From the NCBI RefSeq assembly GCF_004341235.1, contig NZ_SLUP01000008.1, forward strand, positions 211,882 to 275,881: a stretch of DNA of 64,000 nt, in the 5' to 3' direction. The notes below the pieces were generated by a model, which worked only from the letters and a program-made list of their open reading frames with translations, searched no databases and had not been told where the DNA came from. Positions 1 through 8,417 of this stretch are shown here, piece after piece. Both the position numbers and the translations under genes were made by a program. This DNA comes from Mariniflexile fucanivorans (GTDB taxonomy: Bacteria; Bacteroidota; Bacteroidia; Flavobacteriales; Flavobacteriaceae). Every line of letters begins with the position of its first letter. Position 1 is the first letter of the stretch.

Positions 1-522
1 ATCTAAAATTTTGTCCCACATTCCAGGAATATGAAAACCTAAGGCATTTCTATCACCTAAATCGGCATCCGATTGTACTTCTTCCAAAGTCAACCAGCGG
101 CTATCGCTAAATGAAAATTCCATTTTATTTCTATAGAAATATTGTTCAGCAGCACCTAAAATAGGTGTTATTTCCGGTAATTTTATATGTCCAATGCGGG
201 TTAGGTTATTGGTAACTTCTTTTTGCTTATAATATAATTGGTGCTCGTAACCCATATCCTGCCATTTACAACCACCACAAACTCCAAAATGTTCGCATGC
301 AGGTGTGGTTCGTTTATCAGATAGTTTATGAAACACGGTGGCTTTCGCTTCGTAATAGGCTTTTCGGGCTTTAAATGTTTGCACATCTACGATATCACCA
401 GGTACGGTATTGGATAGAAAAATAACTTTTCCATCGGGTGCTTTGGCAATAGTTTTGCCTTTAGCACCAGCATCTAAAACTTCAACGTTTGTAAACGCTT
501 GTTTTTTTGTTCTTTTTGACAT
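1..522 (-). CDS. rlmD: 23S rRNA (uracil-C5)-methyltransferase RlmD/RumA, 5' part only
   Basis: The first 174 codons are present; the gene runs off the left edge. The N-terminal 60 residues look like a TRAM RNA-binding domain (DAGAKGKTIAK, then SNTVPGDIVDV). They are followed by the [4Fe-4S] cysteine cluster CEHFGVCGGCKWQ, which marks the RumA/RlmD branch of the SAM-dependent m5U methyltransferases; then comes the start of the methyltransferase region (FYRNKMEFSFSDSRW). Known family role: methylation of a conserved uridine in 23S rRNA. The catalytic cysteine lies outside the window, so RlmD versus RlmCD/TrmA-like paralogues cannot be separated. The ATG at 522 is the only good start before the TRAM domain. 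Confidence 0.85.
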   Translation of the reverse strand, partial: MSKRTKKQAFTNVEVLDAGAKGKTIAKAPDGKVIFLSNTVPGDIVDVQTFKARKAYYEAKATVFHKLSDKRTTPACEHFGVCGGCKWQDMGYEHQLYYKQKEVTNNLTRIGHIKLPEITPILGAAEQYFYRNKMEFSFSDSRWLTLEEVQSDADLGDRNALGFHIPGMWDKILD

Positions 523-824
523 GCTGCAAAAGTAATGAAACGAATAAATATTAGCGATTTTGATTAATGATTTTTGATTAATGAGTTTCAAAGTTTATGA
601 GTTGCATAAAATCTAAGTATGAAATAAACATTCTAGCAAGCTAAAAAACTTTGATACTGTGCCGCTTTGTAACTCTGCAACTTTCAATTATATTTATTAA
701 CTTGCAGTTCTATCTGGGGATGATTTCTCTCCCACGCTGCTTTTTCGTCCCGATACCTATCGTGATTTCGAAAGAATAAAGGTACAGAAGGAATGGTTAT
801 TTTATCAATTTAAATAAAATTAAA
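523..824. other. Intergenic region between rlmD and rocD
   Basis: About 300 bp between divergent genes with no supported gene. It contains a near-palindrome at 748-765 (TCCCGATA, two-base spacer, TATCGTGA; 7 of 8 pairs). Around 640-690 there are several degenerate ctttg/acttt words resembling the tandem repeat at 21886-21984. It must hold the promoters of both flanking genes, but no clear TAnnTTTG box was found for rocD. Confidence 0.4.
748..765. repeat. Degenerate REP-like palindrome
   Basis: TCCCGATA - CC - TATCGTGA, 7 of 8 base pairs, in the rlmD-rocD intergenic region. It looks like a decayed copy of a short intergenic palindrome; copy number in the genome cannot be seen here. Confidence 0.3.
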
Positions 825-2069
825 ATGGCTGTTTTAAAACAATTAACACCACAAGAAATTATTGCGTTAGAAAACAAGTATGGCGCACACAACTACCATC
901 CGCTTCCTGTTGTATTGAATAGGGGTGAAGGCGTATATGTATGGGATATAGAAGGGAAGCGGTATTACGATTTTTTATCGTCCTATTCTGCTGTAAACCA
1001 AGGTCATTGTCATCCAAAAATTGTCAATGCCATGGTACAACAAGCGCAAACTCTAACTTTAACATCGCGCGCTTTTTTTAATGATGTATTAGGGACATAT
1101 GAAAAATTTGCATGCGAGTTATTTGGCTTTGATAAGTTACTACCCATGAATACGGGTGCCGAAGCTGTAGAAACTGCTTTGAAACTTTGTAGAAAATGGG
1201 CCTATGAAGTTAAAGGAATTGATGAAAATGAAGCTGAAATTATTGTTTGTAAAGATAATTTTCACGGACGAACAACAACCATTATTTCGTTTTCTAACGA
1301 TCCTGTGGCTCGGGAAAATTTCGGGCCTTACACAAAAGGTTTTATTAAAATTGAATACAACAAATTAGAAGATTTAGAAACGGCTTTAAAAAACAACCCA
1401 AATGTAGCAGGTTTTTTAGTAGAGCCTATACAAGGAGAAGCGGGTATTATTGTACCACAAGAAGGTTATTTAACCAAAGCAAAAGCATTATGCGAAAGCT
1501 ATGGCGTATTATTTATTGCAGATGAAGTACAAACAGGTATTGCACGTACAGGTAAACTGCTAGCTGTTAATCACGAAAATGTAAAACCTGATGTTTTAAT
1601 TTTGGGTAAAGCACTAAGTGGAGGCATGTACCCAGTATCGGCAGTTTTGGCAAATGATGCTGTAATGAAGGTTATTAAACCCGGAAACCACGGAAGTACC
1701 TTTGGAGGAAATCCTATAGCTGCAGCGGTTGCCATTGCCGCTTTGCAAGTGGTGCAAGATGAAAATCTAGCAGAAAATGCCGAAGTTTTAGGCAACTTGT
1801 TTAGAAGTGAATTAAATAAATATATTGAAAAAAGCAGTATTGTAAATTTAGTACGCGGAAAAGGTTTGCTTAATGCCATTGTAATAAATGATACTGAAGA
1901 AAGTGAAACGGCTTGGAATATTTGTTTAGCCTTACGAGATAATGGCTTATTGGCAAAACCCACACACGGTAACATCATTCGTTTTGCACCACCTTTAGTG
2001 CTAACTAAGGAGCAATTATTAGACTGTGTAAGCATTATTGTAAAAACACTAAAACAGTTTGAAAAATAA
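825..2069 (+). CDS. rocD: Ornithine--oxo-acid aminotransferase
   Basis: 414 aa, the usual length for ornithine delta-aminotransferase (class III PLP aminotransferase). Known reaction: L-ornithine + 2-oxoglutarate to glutamate-5-semialdehyde + glutamate, linking arginine and proline metabolism. Visible features: N-terminal [14 protein letters not shown] and [14 protein letters not shown] signatures of [11 protein letters not shown] (phosphate binding), NFHGRT, the cofactor aspartate in IADEVQTG (D233), and the Schiff-base lysine in [13 protein letters not shown] (K262). Single gene followed by a hairpin terminator. Reading frame intact; high confidence in function. Confidence 0.93.
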   Translation: MAVLKQLTPQEIIALENKYGAHNYHPLPVVLNRGEGVYVWDIEGKRYYDFLSSYSAVNQGHCHPKIVNAMVQQAQTLTLTSRAFFNDVLGTYEKFACELFGFDKLLPMNTGAEAVETALKLCRKWAYEVKGIDENEAEIIVCKDNFHGRTTTIISFSNDPVARENFGPYTKGFIKIEYNKLEDLETALKNNPNVAGFLVEPIQGEAGIIVPQEGYLTKAKALCESYGVLFIADEVQTGIARTGKLLAVNHENVKPDVLILGKALSGGMYPVSAVLANDAVMKVIKPGNHGSTFGGNPIAAAVAIAALQVVQDENLAENAEVLGNLFRSELNKYIEKSSIVNLVRGKGLLNAIVINDTEESETAWNICLALRDNGLLAKPTHGNIIRFAPPLVLTKEQLLDCVSIIVKTLKQFEK

Positions 2070-2091
2070 TCTTTAAACTTTAAACAAAAAC

Positions 2092-2119
2092 AAAAAAGCA
2101 ACCTATAGATTGCTTTTTT
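2092..2119 (+). terminator. Intrinsic terminator of rocD
   Basis: AAAAAAGCAA pairs with TTGCTTTTTT around an 8-base loop, 22 bp after the rocD stop. The A/T-rich symmetric stem could also serve the convergent gene ending at 2142. Confidence 0.75.
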
Positions 2120-2141
2120 GTTTTTAAAAAATAAAGTTGAA

Positions 2142-2474
2142 TTAGTTTCCTTGCAAACCTTGTTGATATCCTTGCATAAAATCTTCAATTATCTGCTGTC
2201 TAGTTTGCCATCCTCCTGTAGATAAATCATAAATATTATAAAGCAAGGTTATACCACAAATAATGGTTACAACCAAAGCAACTGTTTTTGCAGTATTCAT
2301 TGCTTTTAGGTCGCCTTCATAATCATCTGGATTTAATTGAGCATCTTTTATTTTATTTGATGCTATAAAATAAGCAGGACCTGCTAGAAAGACGCCAAGT
2401 CCACCTAAGCAGCAACATAGTAGACCGAATATTGATAATACGTAAATTAGCGTTGTGTTAAGATTTTTTTTCAT
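2142..2474 (-). CDS. CCC-motif membrane protein
   Basis: 110 aa. The N-terminal membrane segment contains the run GLLCCCLGGLGVFLAGPAYF, the hallmark that gives this Bacteroidota family its name; a second TM helix (AKTVALVVTIICGITLLYNI) follows a short soluble loop with NPDDYEGD. The C-terminal 30 residues are soluble and Gln-rich. Function is unknown. It lies 10 bp downstream of a DUF2752 gene in the same orientation. The two families are often neighbours in flavobacteria, so co-transcription is likely. Confidence 0.75.
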   Translation of the reverse strand: MKKNLNTTLIYVLSIFGLLCCCLGGLGVFLAGPAYFIASNKIKDAQLNPDDYEGDLKAMNTAKTVALVVTIICGITLLYNIYDLSTGGWQTRQQIIEDFMQGYQQGLQGN

Positions 2475-2484
2475 GGATATGTTT

Positions 2485-2793
2485 TTAGATTCTCTTAATT
2501 ATAAAACTAATAATAATAATTGAAACAGAAGCAATAGCAAGTATATTTATAATTTTGCTTGAGTATTTAAATTTAAAAAAAAAGGAGGCTATTATAAACA
2601 ACGCCAATGGTATGAGCGTATAAATAGCGGCATACATATAAAAAGCACCTATAAAATCACCATGAAGCATAAGGCTTAATGCCCGCTGCAAACCACAACC
2701 CATACACTCAAAACCAAAAAGTTTCTTGTTTAAACAGGGTATCATATAATCGTCTAAAGAGGACATTTTTGTAATTTTTTTTGAACCAATCAA
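2485..2793 (-). CDS. DUF2752 membrane protein
   Basis: 102 aa with the family signature CMGCGLQRA (the Cx2CGxxRA motif of DUF2752) and NKKLFGFEC just before it, followed by two TM segments (GAFYMYAAIYTLIPLALFIIA and a C-terminal IINILAIASVSIIIISFI). A start at the internal ATG (2766, MSSLDDYMIPC) fits the family better than the upstream one at 2793; both are possible. Function unknown; probable two-gene unit with the downstream CCC-motif protein. Confidence 0.75.
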   Translation of the reverse strand: MIGSKKITKMSSLDDYMIPCLNKKLFGFECMGCGLQRALSLMLHGDFIGAFYMYAAIYTLIPLALFIIASFFFKFKYSSKIINILAIASVSIIIISFIIKRI

Positions 2794-3051
2794 AATTATA
2801 AAAATTATGAGTGCGATTTTAATTTTTGTTCTTGTTATTTTTTCATGCCTGATACCAGTATCAGTTATTAACTTTTTATTAGTTAAAAATTCATTAATCA
2901 GATACGTTTAATAACTCTAATTTTTGATGTAATTTTAACGCTGTAAATTTATTTTTTAAAAAATGCATATTCATAACTAAATCTAATCATGTTGAAGGAT
3001 GATTTTTATAGATGTGATATGTAGCCAATTAAAAACATTAGATATTAACAC

Positions 3052-3240
3052 ATGAAATACATAAACTATATATTAATAGTAATAGGTGCTATTGTTGCTA
3101 TTTATGCTAAAACAGGAACAGACCAAAATCAATATATTTTAATTGGTGGTATTGTAGTATTAATGATTGGAGTTTACAGGGTTTCGAAAGCGATTCCTAG
3201 TAGAAATGACGATGAGTTAGATAATAATGAAAATGGATAA
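3052..3240 (+). CDS. Small two-TM membrane protein
   Basis: 62 aa: two hydrophobic helices (residues about 4-20 and 28-45) separated by a short polar turn (KTGTDQNQY), and an acidic soluble tail (DDELDNNENG). Its stop is 2 bp before the start of the Smr-domain gene, so the two are almost certainly co-transcribed. No family recognised. Confidence 0.65.
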   Translation: MKYINYILIVIGAIVAIYAKTGTDQNQYILIGGIVVLMIGVYRVSKAIPSRNDDELDNNENG

Positions 3241-3242
3241 AA

Positions 3243-3806
3243 ATGATTTTTAATATAGACGACAAAGTTTTAGTTATAGACGAAGCCATGTCTGGTGTTG
3301 TGAAAAAAATAGTAGGAAACACCATTTCAATAGAAACCGATGATGGCTTTTTGCTCGATTTTGAAAGTAATGAGTTGGTTAAGGTCTCTTCAAAAGTAAG
3401 TATTAAAAAGAGTTTGTTTTCGCACGAAAGTGCTCAAGAGGCTATAATAGGAAAAGAGCAATTTCCTAAAAGAAAGCAACCCAAAGTAAAGCCTAAAGAC
3501 CGTTTTGAACCGACTATGGAAGTCGATTTACACATCCATCAATTAGTTAAATCATATAAAGGAATGAGCAATCATGACATGCTAACACTGCAATTGGATA
3601 CTGCGAAACGTCAACTGGATTTTGCCATATCCAAACGTATTCAAAAAATAGTTTTTATTCATGGCGTGGGCGAAGGTGTGCTAAAAGTAGAGTTAGAATA
3701 TTTATTCGGGCGTTACAATAATGTTAAATTCTACGGTGCCAATTACCAAAAATATGGTGTTGGTGCTACCGAAGTTTATATTTTCCAGAATGTAGCTCCT
3801 AATTAA
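3243..3806 (+). CDS. Smr/MutS2-type domain protein (DUF2027-like)
   Basis: 187 aa. The N-terminal 60 residues form a small beta-rich domain (FNIDDKVLVIDEAMSGVVKK). After a basic linker (KRKQPKVKPK) comes a C-terminal Smr domain with the diagnostic VDLHIHQL and FIHGVGEGVLK motifs. Smr domains are nucleases or nucleic-acid-binding modules of MutS2 and stand-alone proteins. In Bacteroidota this architecture is usually annotated DUF2027/Smr. Its 3' end overlaps the convergent lipoprotein gene by 8 bp. Confidence 0.8.
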   Translation: MIFNIDDKVLVIDEAMSGVVKKIVGNTISIETDDGFLLDFESNELVKVSSKVSIKKSLFSHESAQEAIIGKEQFPKRKQPKVKPKDRFEPTMEVDLHIHQLVKSYKGMSNHDMLTLQLDTAKRQLDFAISKRIQKIVFIHGVGEGVLKVELEYLFGRYNNVKFYGANYQKYGVGATEVYIFQNVAPN

Positions 3807-4698
3807 AATCTGGGGTTTCTTTTCTAGAAGTTGATAACTCACCATCGTCTAAAATACCAAAATCAAAAACATCTAACGATATTATTTCTAAATCAAAGTT
3901 AGACACCGTAAGACTAACTACATAAGTTTGGTAAATAGTGTGTTGTCTGTAGGCAGTAGCTGGTACTTTTGTTGCCACTGCAGGGTTTAAATAATCGGCA
4001 ATACCATCTAAACTAATATCGTTTGCAGGATTTTGATCTATAGATTGATTTTCTTCATCGATGGTTAAAACACCATCATCATCATCATCCGTATCCAAAT
4101 AATCTGGCGTGCCATCACCATCGGTATCTTGCGCATCACTCAAATCGCCATCACCATCAGGGTCTGGTTTTTCATTTTTAGTAAGTACATTATCGCCATC
4201 ATCATCTTCATCTAAGTAATCTAAAATACCATCTCCATCGGTATCATTGGTGTAGCCTTCTATTTCGGCAGAAATCCCATCATTATCATCTTCAGTAAGT
4301 ACCGTTTTAATATGCACATTTCCGCTGGTACTTTCAATATCTTTAGTGATTTTAACAGAAGAAAGCGGCACATCGCTACAAAATAATCCAGATGTAGGCA
4401 ACGATGCATTACTATAAGTTCTATAATTAAATACGTTTGTAGAGCTTAAAGAAAAATCTACTTCGTAGGTGTTATCGTCACCAACAACCAGTAAATCGCC
4501 AATACTATCAAGTTCTTTTATTATAATAGATAAGGATTCCGATGGGTCGTCTTTTGTTTTGTAAAAAACTAAACCATCCGTTCCACAAGCTTCAAATGTT
4601 TCATCAAATTCAAAGTCAACGGTAATAACATCCCCATCATCACAGGTGTAAAAACTTAAAACAGATATACTAAATAGAATAAAAAATAACTTGCGCAT
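3799..4698 (-). CDS. Lipoprotein with Asp-rich calcium-binding-like (TSP3-type) repeats
   Basis: 299 aa. The N-terminus is a lipoprotein signal (FILFSISVLSFYTC, Cys19). The middle (about 150-235) holds repeated DxDGDGxxDYxD units (TDGDGILDYLDEDDDGD, TDGDGTPDYLDTDDDDDG), the pattern of thrombospondin type-3/EF-like calcium-binding repeats common in secreted flavobacterial proteins. A C-terminal beta-rich stretch follows. Likely anchored in the outer membrane or exported; role unknown. Convergent with the Smr gene (8-bp overlap). Confidence 0.7.
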   Translation of the reverse strand: MRKLFFILFSISVLSFYTCDDGDVITVDFEFDETFEACGTDGLVFYKTKDDPSESLSIIIKELDSIGDLLVVGDDNTYEVDFSLSSTNVFNYRTYSNASLPTSGLFCSDVPLSSVKITKDIESTSGNVHIKTVLTEDDNDGISAEIEGYTNDTDGDGILDYLDEDDDGDNVLTKNEKPDPDGDGDLSDAQDTDGDGTPDYLDTDDDDDGVLTIDEENQSIDQNPANDISLDGIADYLNPAVATKVPATAYRQHTIYQTYVVSLTVSNFDLEIISLDVFDFGILDDGELSTSRKETPDFN

Positions 4699-4751
4699 TA
4701 GGTTTGGGTTTTAGGCAAAAATAAACGAATTGTTATTTATAACGCAGCATA

Positions 4752-4781
4752 TTGATAATAATTTTATTCTAAGTATTTTTG
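4752..4781 (+). promoter_or_regulatory. Bacteroidota-type promoter of the cysteine desulfurase gene
   Basis: TTG (4752-4754), a 19-bp spacer, then TATTTTTG (4774-4781), matching the -33 TTG / -7 TAnnTTTG consensus of the Bacteroidota primary sigma factor. The ATG at 4799 is 17 bp after the -7 box, so the leader is very short. Confidence 0.7.
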
Positions 4782-4798
4782 CAATCTAAAAAAAAGTC

Positions 4799-5941
4799 AT
4801 GCAACAGGTATATTTTGATAATGCTGCCACAACACAAATACGTGATGAGGTTATTGATGCGATGACCCGAGTTATGAAAGCCAATTACGGCAATCCTTCT
4901 TCATCCCATAGTTTTGGCAGATCATCAAAAGCATTAATTGAAAAATCGAGAAAAGCGGTTGCCCATTATTTAAATGTTTCAGCTAGTGAAATTATTTTTA
5001 CTTCTGGCGGAACGGAAGCCGATAATTTAATTTTGTTGAGCGCTGTTCGAGATTTAAAAGTAACTCACATTATTACTTCTAAAATTGAGCATCATGCTGT
5101 TTTACACACCATAGATCAATTGGTTAAAGATTATAAGATAGCCGTTAGTTATGTTGATTTAAAGCCCAATGGAAACATTGATTATTTACATTTAGAAACC
5201 CTGTTGAAAAATGAAAGTAAGACCTTAGTAAGCTTAATGCATATTAACAATGAAATTGGTAATGTATTAGATTTGAAACGTGTTGCAACCTTATGTAAAG
5301 TAAACAACGCCTTGTTTCACAGCGATACGGTACAGTCTGTTGGTCATTTTAAAATGGATTTACAAGATGTTCAAGTAGATTTTATTACCGCTGCAGCTCA
5401 TAAATTTCATGGGCCAAAAGGCATTGGTTTTGTTTTTGTAAGAAAAAATTCAGCATTAAAACCGCTTATTTTTGGAGGCGAGCAGGAGCGTGGGCTTCGT
5501 GCAGGTACCGAAAGTGTTCATAATATTGTAGGCTTAGAAACGGCATTAAAAAGTGCCTACGATAATTTGGATAATGAGGTTGCTTATATTAAAGATTTAA
5601 AGCAATACTTTATTAATAAAATTGAAACCGAACTAGCCAATGCCACTTTTAATGGAAAGTCTGGTAATATGGAAAAAAGCACCTACACTTTGGTGAATGT
5701 ATGTTTGCCCATAGCACCCCAAAAAGCAGCCATGTTATTATTTCAACTGGATTTAAAAGGAATAGCTTGCTCAAAAGGAAGTGCGTGCCAAAGTGGAAGC
5801 AACCAAAACTCGCATGTATTGGCAGAAATTTTAACTGCTGAAGCATTGCAAAAACCATCTATTCGTTTCTCATTTAGCTTTTACAATACCAAGGAAGAAG
5901 TTGATTATGTAGTTGATGTTTTGAAGGCTTTTATTGATTAA
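4799..5941 (+). CDS. Cysteine desulfurase (NifS/IscS family)
   Basis: 380 aa, class V PLP aminotransferase fold. Known reaction: L-cysteine to alanine with persulfide transfer for Fe-S cluster or tRNA thiolation. Visible: N-terminal YFDNAATT, FTSGGTEADN, the PLP lysine in AAAHKFHGPKG (K202), GGEQERGLRAGT, and the active-site cysteine in SKGSACQSG (C330, on the long flexible loop typical of group I enzymes). No isc/suf genes are adjacent, so the sulfur acceptor cannot be named. Own promoter at 4752-4781. The 3' end overlaps the convergent receptor gene by 4 bp. Confidence 0.88.
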   Translation: MQQVYFDNAATTQIRDEVIDAMTRVMKANYGNPSSSHSFGRSSKALIEKSRKAVAHYLNVSASEIIFTSGGTEADNLILLSAVRDLKVTHIITSKIEHHAVLHTIDQLVKDYKIAVSYVDLKPNGNIDYLHLETLLKNESKTLVSLMHINNEIGNVLDLKRVATLCKVNNALFHSDTVQSVGHFKMDLQDVQVDFITAAAHKFHGPKGIGFVFVRKNSALKPLIFGGEQERGLRAGTESVHNIVGLETALKSAYDNLDNEVAYIKDLKQYFINKIETELANATFNGKSGNMEKSTYTLVNVCLPIAPQKAAMLLFQLDLKGIACSKGSACQSGSNQNSHVLAEILTAEALQKPSIRFSFSFYNTKEEVDYVVDVLKAFID

Positions 5942-8400
5942 AACTTCATCGTAGTCCGCACATTAAACACACGTGGCGTTAAATAATTAGGAATGGCATA
6001 TTGGCGCTTCGTATACACATCGCGTACCCAAGTGTTGGTGATGGAGTTTTGTACATCGAACATATTATAAATTTCAAAACCAAAAGAGAGTTCTTTAAAT
6101 GGTTTTTTCCAACCGCTATTAAATAGCTTTTTAGCATCCACCAATACAAATTGCAAGCCTAAATCGGCACGCTTGTAATCTGGTAATCGATTTTGATAGT
6201 CGTACGGGTCTGCATAACTTGGTGAACCTCCGGGTAACCCCGTATTGTAAACCAAATTTAAGTACAGTTTCATATGTGGAACATTGGGTACATAATCTTG
6301 GAATAAGGCAGCAAACTTTAAACGTTGGTCTGTAGGGCGGGCAATATAGCCTTTACCATCAATGTTTTCTTCCGTTTTTAAATAACCAAAACTAAACCAC
6401 GATTCGGTTCCGGGCACAAATTCACCATTCAATCGCATATCCAATCCATAAGCATACGCTTTGGCATTGTTATTAGCGGCATAACGAATACGTACATTTT
6501 CTAGAGTATATGGATTTACATCCGAAAGGTTTTTATAATAAGCTTCAGAAGTTAGTTTAAAAGGTCTGTCCCACATTTTAAAACTATAATCGTTACCTAA
6601 AACCAAGTGAAACGATTGTTGTGCTTTTACGTCTGTTTGCACCACACCATCGGCATCACGTAGTTCTCTGTAAAAAGGTGGTTGGTAATACACACCGGCA
6701 GCAATTCTAAAAAGCATGTCTTTTTCCCAATAAGGTTTGATGGTGAATTGTGCTCTCGGACTAAAGACGGTTTGGTTAGACGATGTAATGTCATCACCTT
6801 TTACGGTCCAATTATGCATACGAATACCTGCATTATACCAAACATCGCTCGTGCCTAAAGTGGCACGCTTGCTCCATTGTGCATAGGCTTGTATTCGGTT
6901 AATTTGTGTGTAATTAGTAGCCCTTACATTGGTGTACGGTTCTAATGGTCCACTATAAGGTGTATAAGGTTGCTCGTTTACTGGTATTGTTTTTGGAGGC
7001 CTTATTGAAAACCCTGCCGAATCTATCACTTCCCATTCAATTAAGCGGTCGCGAATATCTTCATTGGTATATTTTAAGGACCATTCAATACGATTATCAT
7101 TGATATTAAAATCGCCTTTATGTTCAATATTAGTAATGAGAGCATCCAAATCGTTTCTACCATGGTTTAATTGTGCTCCAACACCACGGCTAAATTCAAC
7201 GTCGCCCAAATTTTCATCACCAATGTTGGAGTTTACTTCCCCTAAGCGGTATTGAGCCAAAATATCAAAATATTCTTCTTCTGTGGTGTGGTATCTGGAA
7301 GCAATCAGTTTTAAAGTTAAATCGTTATTTGCAAAATAAGTTCCTTTAAAAGCACCAAAATAGGTTTGGTAACGGTCTTTTTCTTGACCTTCATAATACA
7401 CCAAAAGTGCAATAGGGTCGGTAAGCGTACCAAAATTGGTTTGACGCGTCTGTGGTTCGTAATTATATTTGTTAATGGAAGCGTTTCCTAAAAAACTTAA
7501 ATGGAATTTACTTGAGAATTTATAAGTGAAATACGCCTGAGCATCGGCAAACGATGGTTTAAAATTGGTTTCGGTTTCTTTAGCATCTACAAATAAACTG
7601 TTATCGCGGTAACGAAGCCCCACTATACCAGAGAACTTCGAGTCTTTACTTATATTTTCTATTGAAAAACTGCCACCTAACAAACTTAAATCGGCATTAG
7701 CTTCAAATTGATACGGGTTTTTATAGGTGATATCTAAAACAGATGATAGCTTATCGCCATATTTAGCCTGAAAACCACCTGCTGAAAAATCGACATTCTG
7801 CACCATATCGGTATTTACAAAACTTAAACCTTCTTGTTGGCCCGAACGCACTAAAAAGGGTCTGTAAACTTCTATATCGTTTACATATACTAAGTTTTCA
7901 TCATAATTACCACCACGAACCGAGTATTGTGTGCTTAATTCGTTATTATTGCTAACCCCAGGAAGTGTTAATAATAAGTTTTCTACACCTGCATTGGCAC
8001 CTGGAATTTTGCGAATGGTTTCAGGTTTTAAAGTGATAATACCTTCAATATCGCGTTGGCGCTTATTGGTAATGACTACGGGCGCTATTTGTTCAACAGA
8101 CGTACTCATAACAGGATTGAACTCATAATCCTCACCATTTTTCAAATTGAAAACACTCACTATTTTTTTATAGGAAAGGTGGGTGATTTCAATTGAAACA
8201 TCTTGGTTCGCTGGTATTTCTAACAAATAAAAACCGTTAACATTTGTAACGGTTCCTTGATTATCCGACTTAATATTTACGTTTGCAATAGGAGCGTTGT
8301 TTTGGTCTAAAATAACCCCCTTTATGGTAGCCGTTTGCGAATAACCAACAAGAATAATCGAAAAAAACACTAAGGTAAAAACGTAAAAATTTGTTTTCAA
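5938..8400 (-). CDS. TonB-dependent outer-membrane receptor
   Basis: 820 aa. Signal peptide (FTLVFFSIILVGYSQ), then a carboxypeptidase-regulatory-like beta-sandwich (residues about 24-105, ATIKGVILDQNNAPIANVNI), a plug domain (KPETIRKIPGANAGVENLLL, YSVRGGNYDENLVYVND) and a long beta-barrel ending in an aromatic terminus (FNVRTTMKF). Known role: TonB-energised uptake of large or scarce substrates; the substrate cannot be read from sequence and there is no SusD partner next to it. It starts 17 bp downstream of the M23 peptidase gene, so the two probably form one transcript. Confidence 0.88.
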   Translation of the reverse strand: MKTNFYVFTLVFFSIILVGYSQTATIKGVILDQNNAPIANVNIKSDNQGTVTNVNGFYLLEIPANQDVSIEITHLSYKKIVSVFNLKNGEDYEFNPVMSTSVEQIAPVVITNKRQRDIEGIITLKPETIRKIPGANAGVENLLLTLPGVSNNNELSTQYSVRGGNYDENLVYVNDIEVYRPFLVRSGQQEGLSFVNTDMVQNVDFSAGGFQAKYGDKLSSVLDITYKNPYQFEANADLSLLGGSFSIENISKDSKFSGIVGLRYRDNSLFVDAKETETNFKPSFADAQAYFTYKFSSKFHLSFLGNASINKYNYEPQTRQTNFGTLTDPIALLVYYEGQEKDRYQTYFGAFKGTYFANNDLTLKLIASRYHTTEEEYFDILAQYRLGEVNSNIGDENLGDVEFSRGVGAQLNHGRNDLDALITNIEHKGDFNINDNRIEWSLKYTNEDIRDRLIEWEVIDSAGFSIRPPKTIPVNEQPYTPYSGPLEPYTNVRATNYTQINRIQAYAQWSKRATLGTSDVWYNAGIRMHNWTVKGDDITSSNQTVFSPRAQFTIKPYWEKDMLFRIAAGVYYQPPFYRELRDADGVVQTDVKAQQSFHLVLGNDYSFKMWDRPFKLTSEAYYKNLSDVNPYTLENVRIRYAANNNAKAYAYGLDMRLNGEFVPGTESWFSFGYLKTEENIDGKGYIARPTDQRLKFAALFQDYVPNVPHMKLYLNLVYNTGLPGGSPSYADPYDYQNRLPDYKRADLGLQFVLVDAKKLFNSGWKKPFKELSFGFEIYNMFDVQNSITNTWVRDVYTKRQYAIPNYLTPRVFNVRTTMKF

Positions 8401-8417
8401 ATGAAAGTTATTAAGTT

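Noticed and set aside
1571..2188. 205-aa minus-strand frame antisense to rocD
   Set aside because: Shadow of the ornithine aminotransferase gene; composition and low-complexity translation show no family signal.
2849..2864. Palindrome CTGATAC-CA-GTATCAG in the 2794-3051 gap
   Set aside because: Perfect but short, no T-run or repeat partner; no function can be supported.
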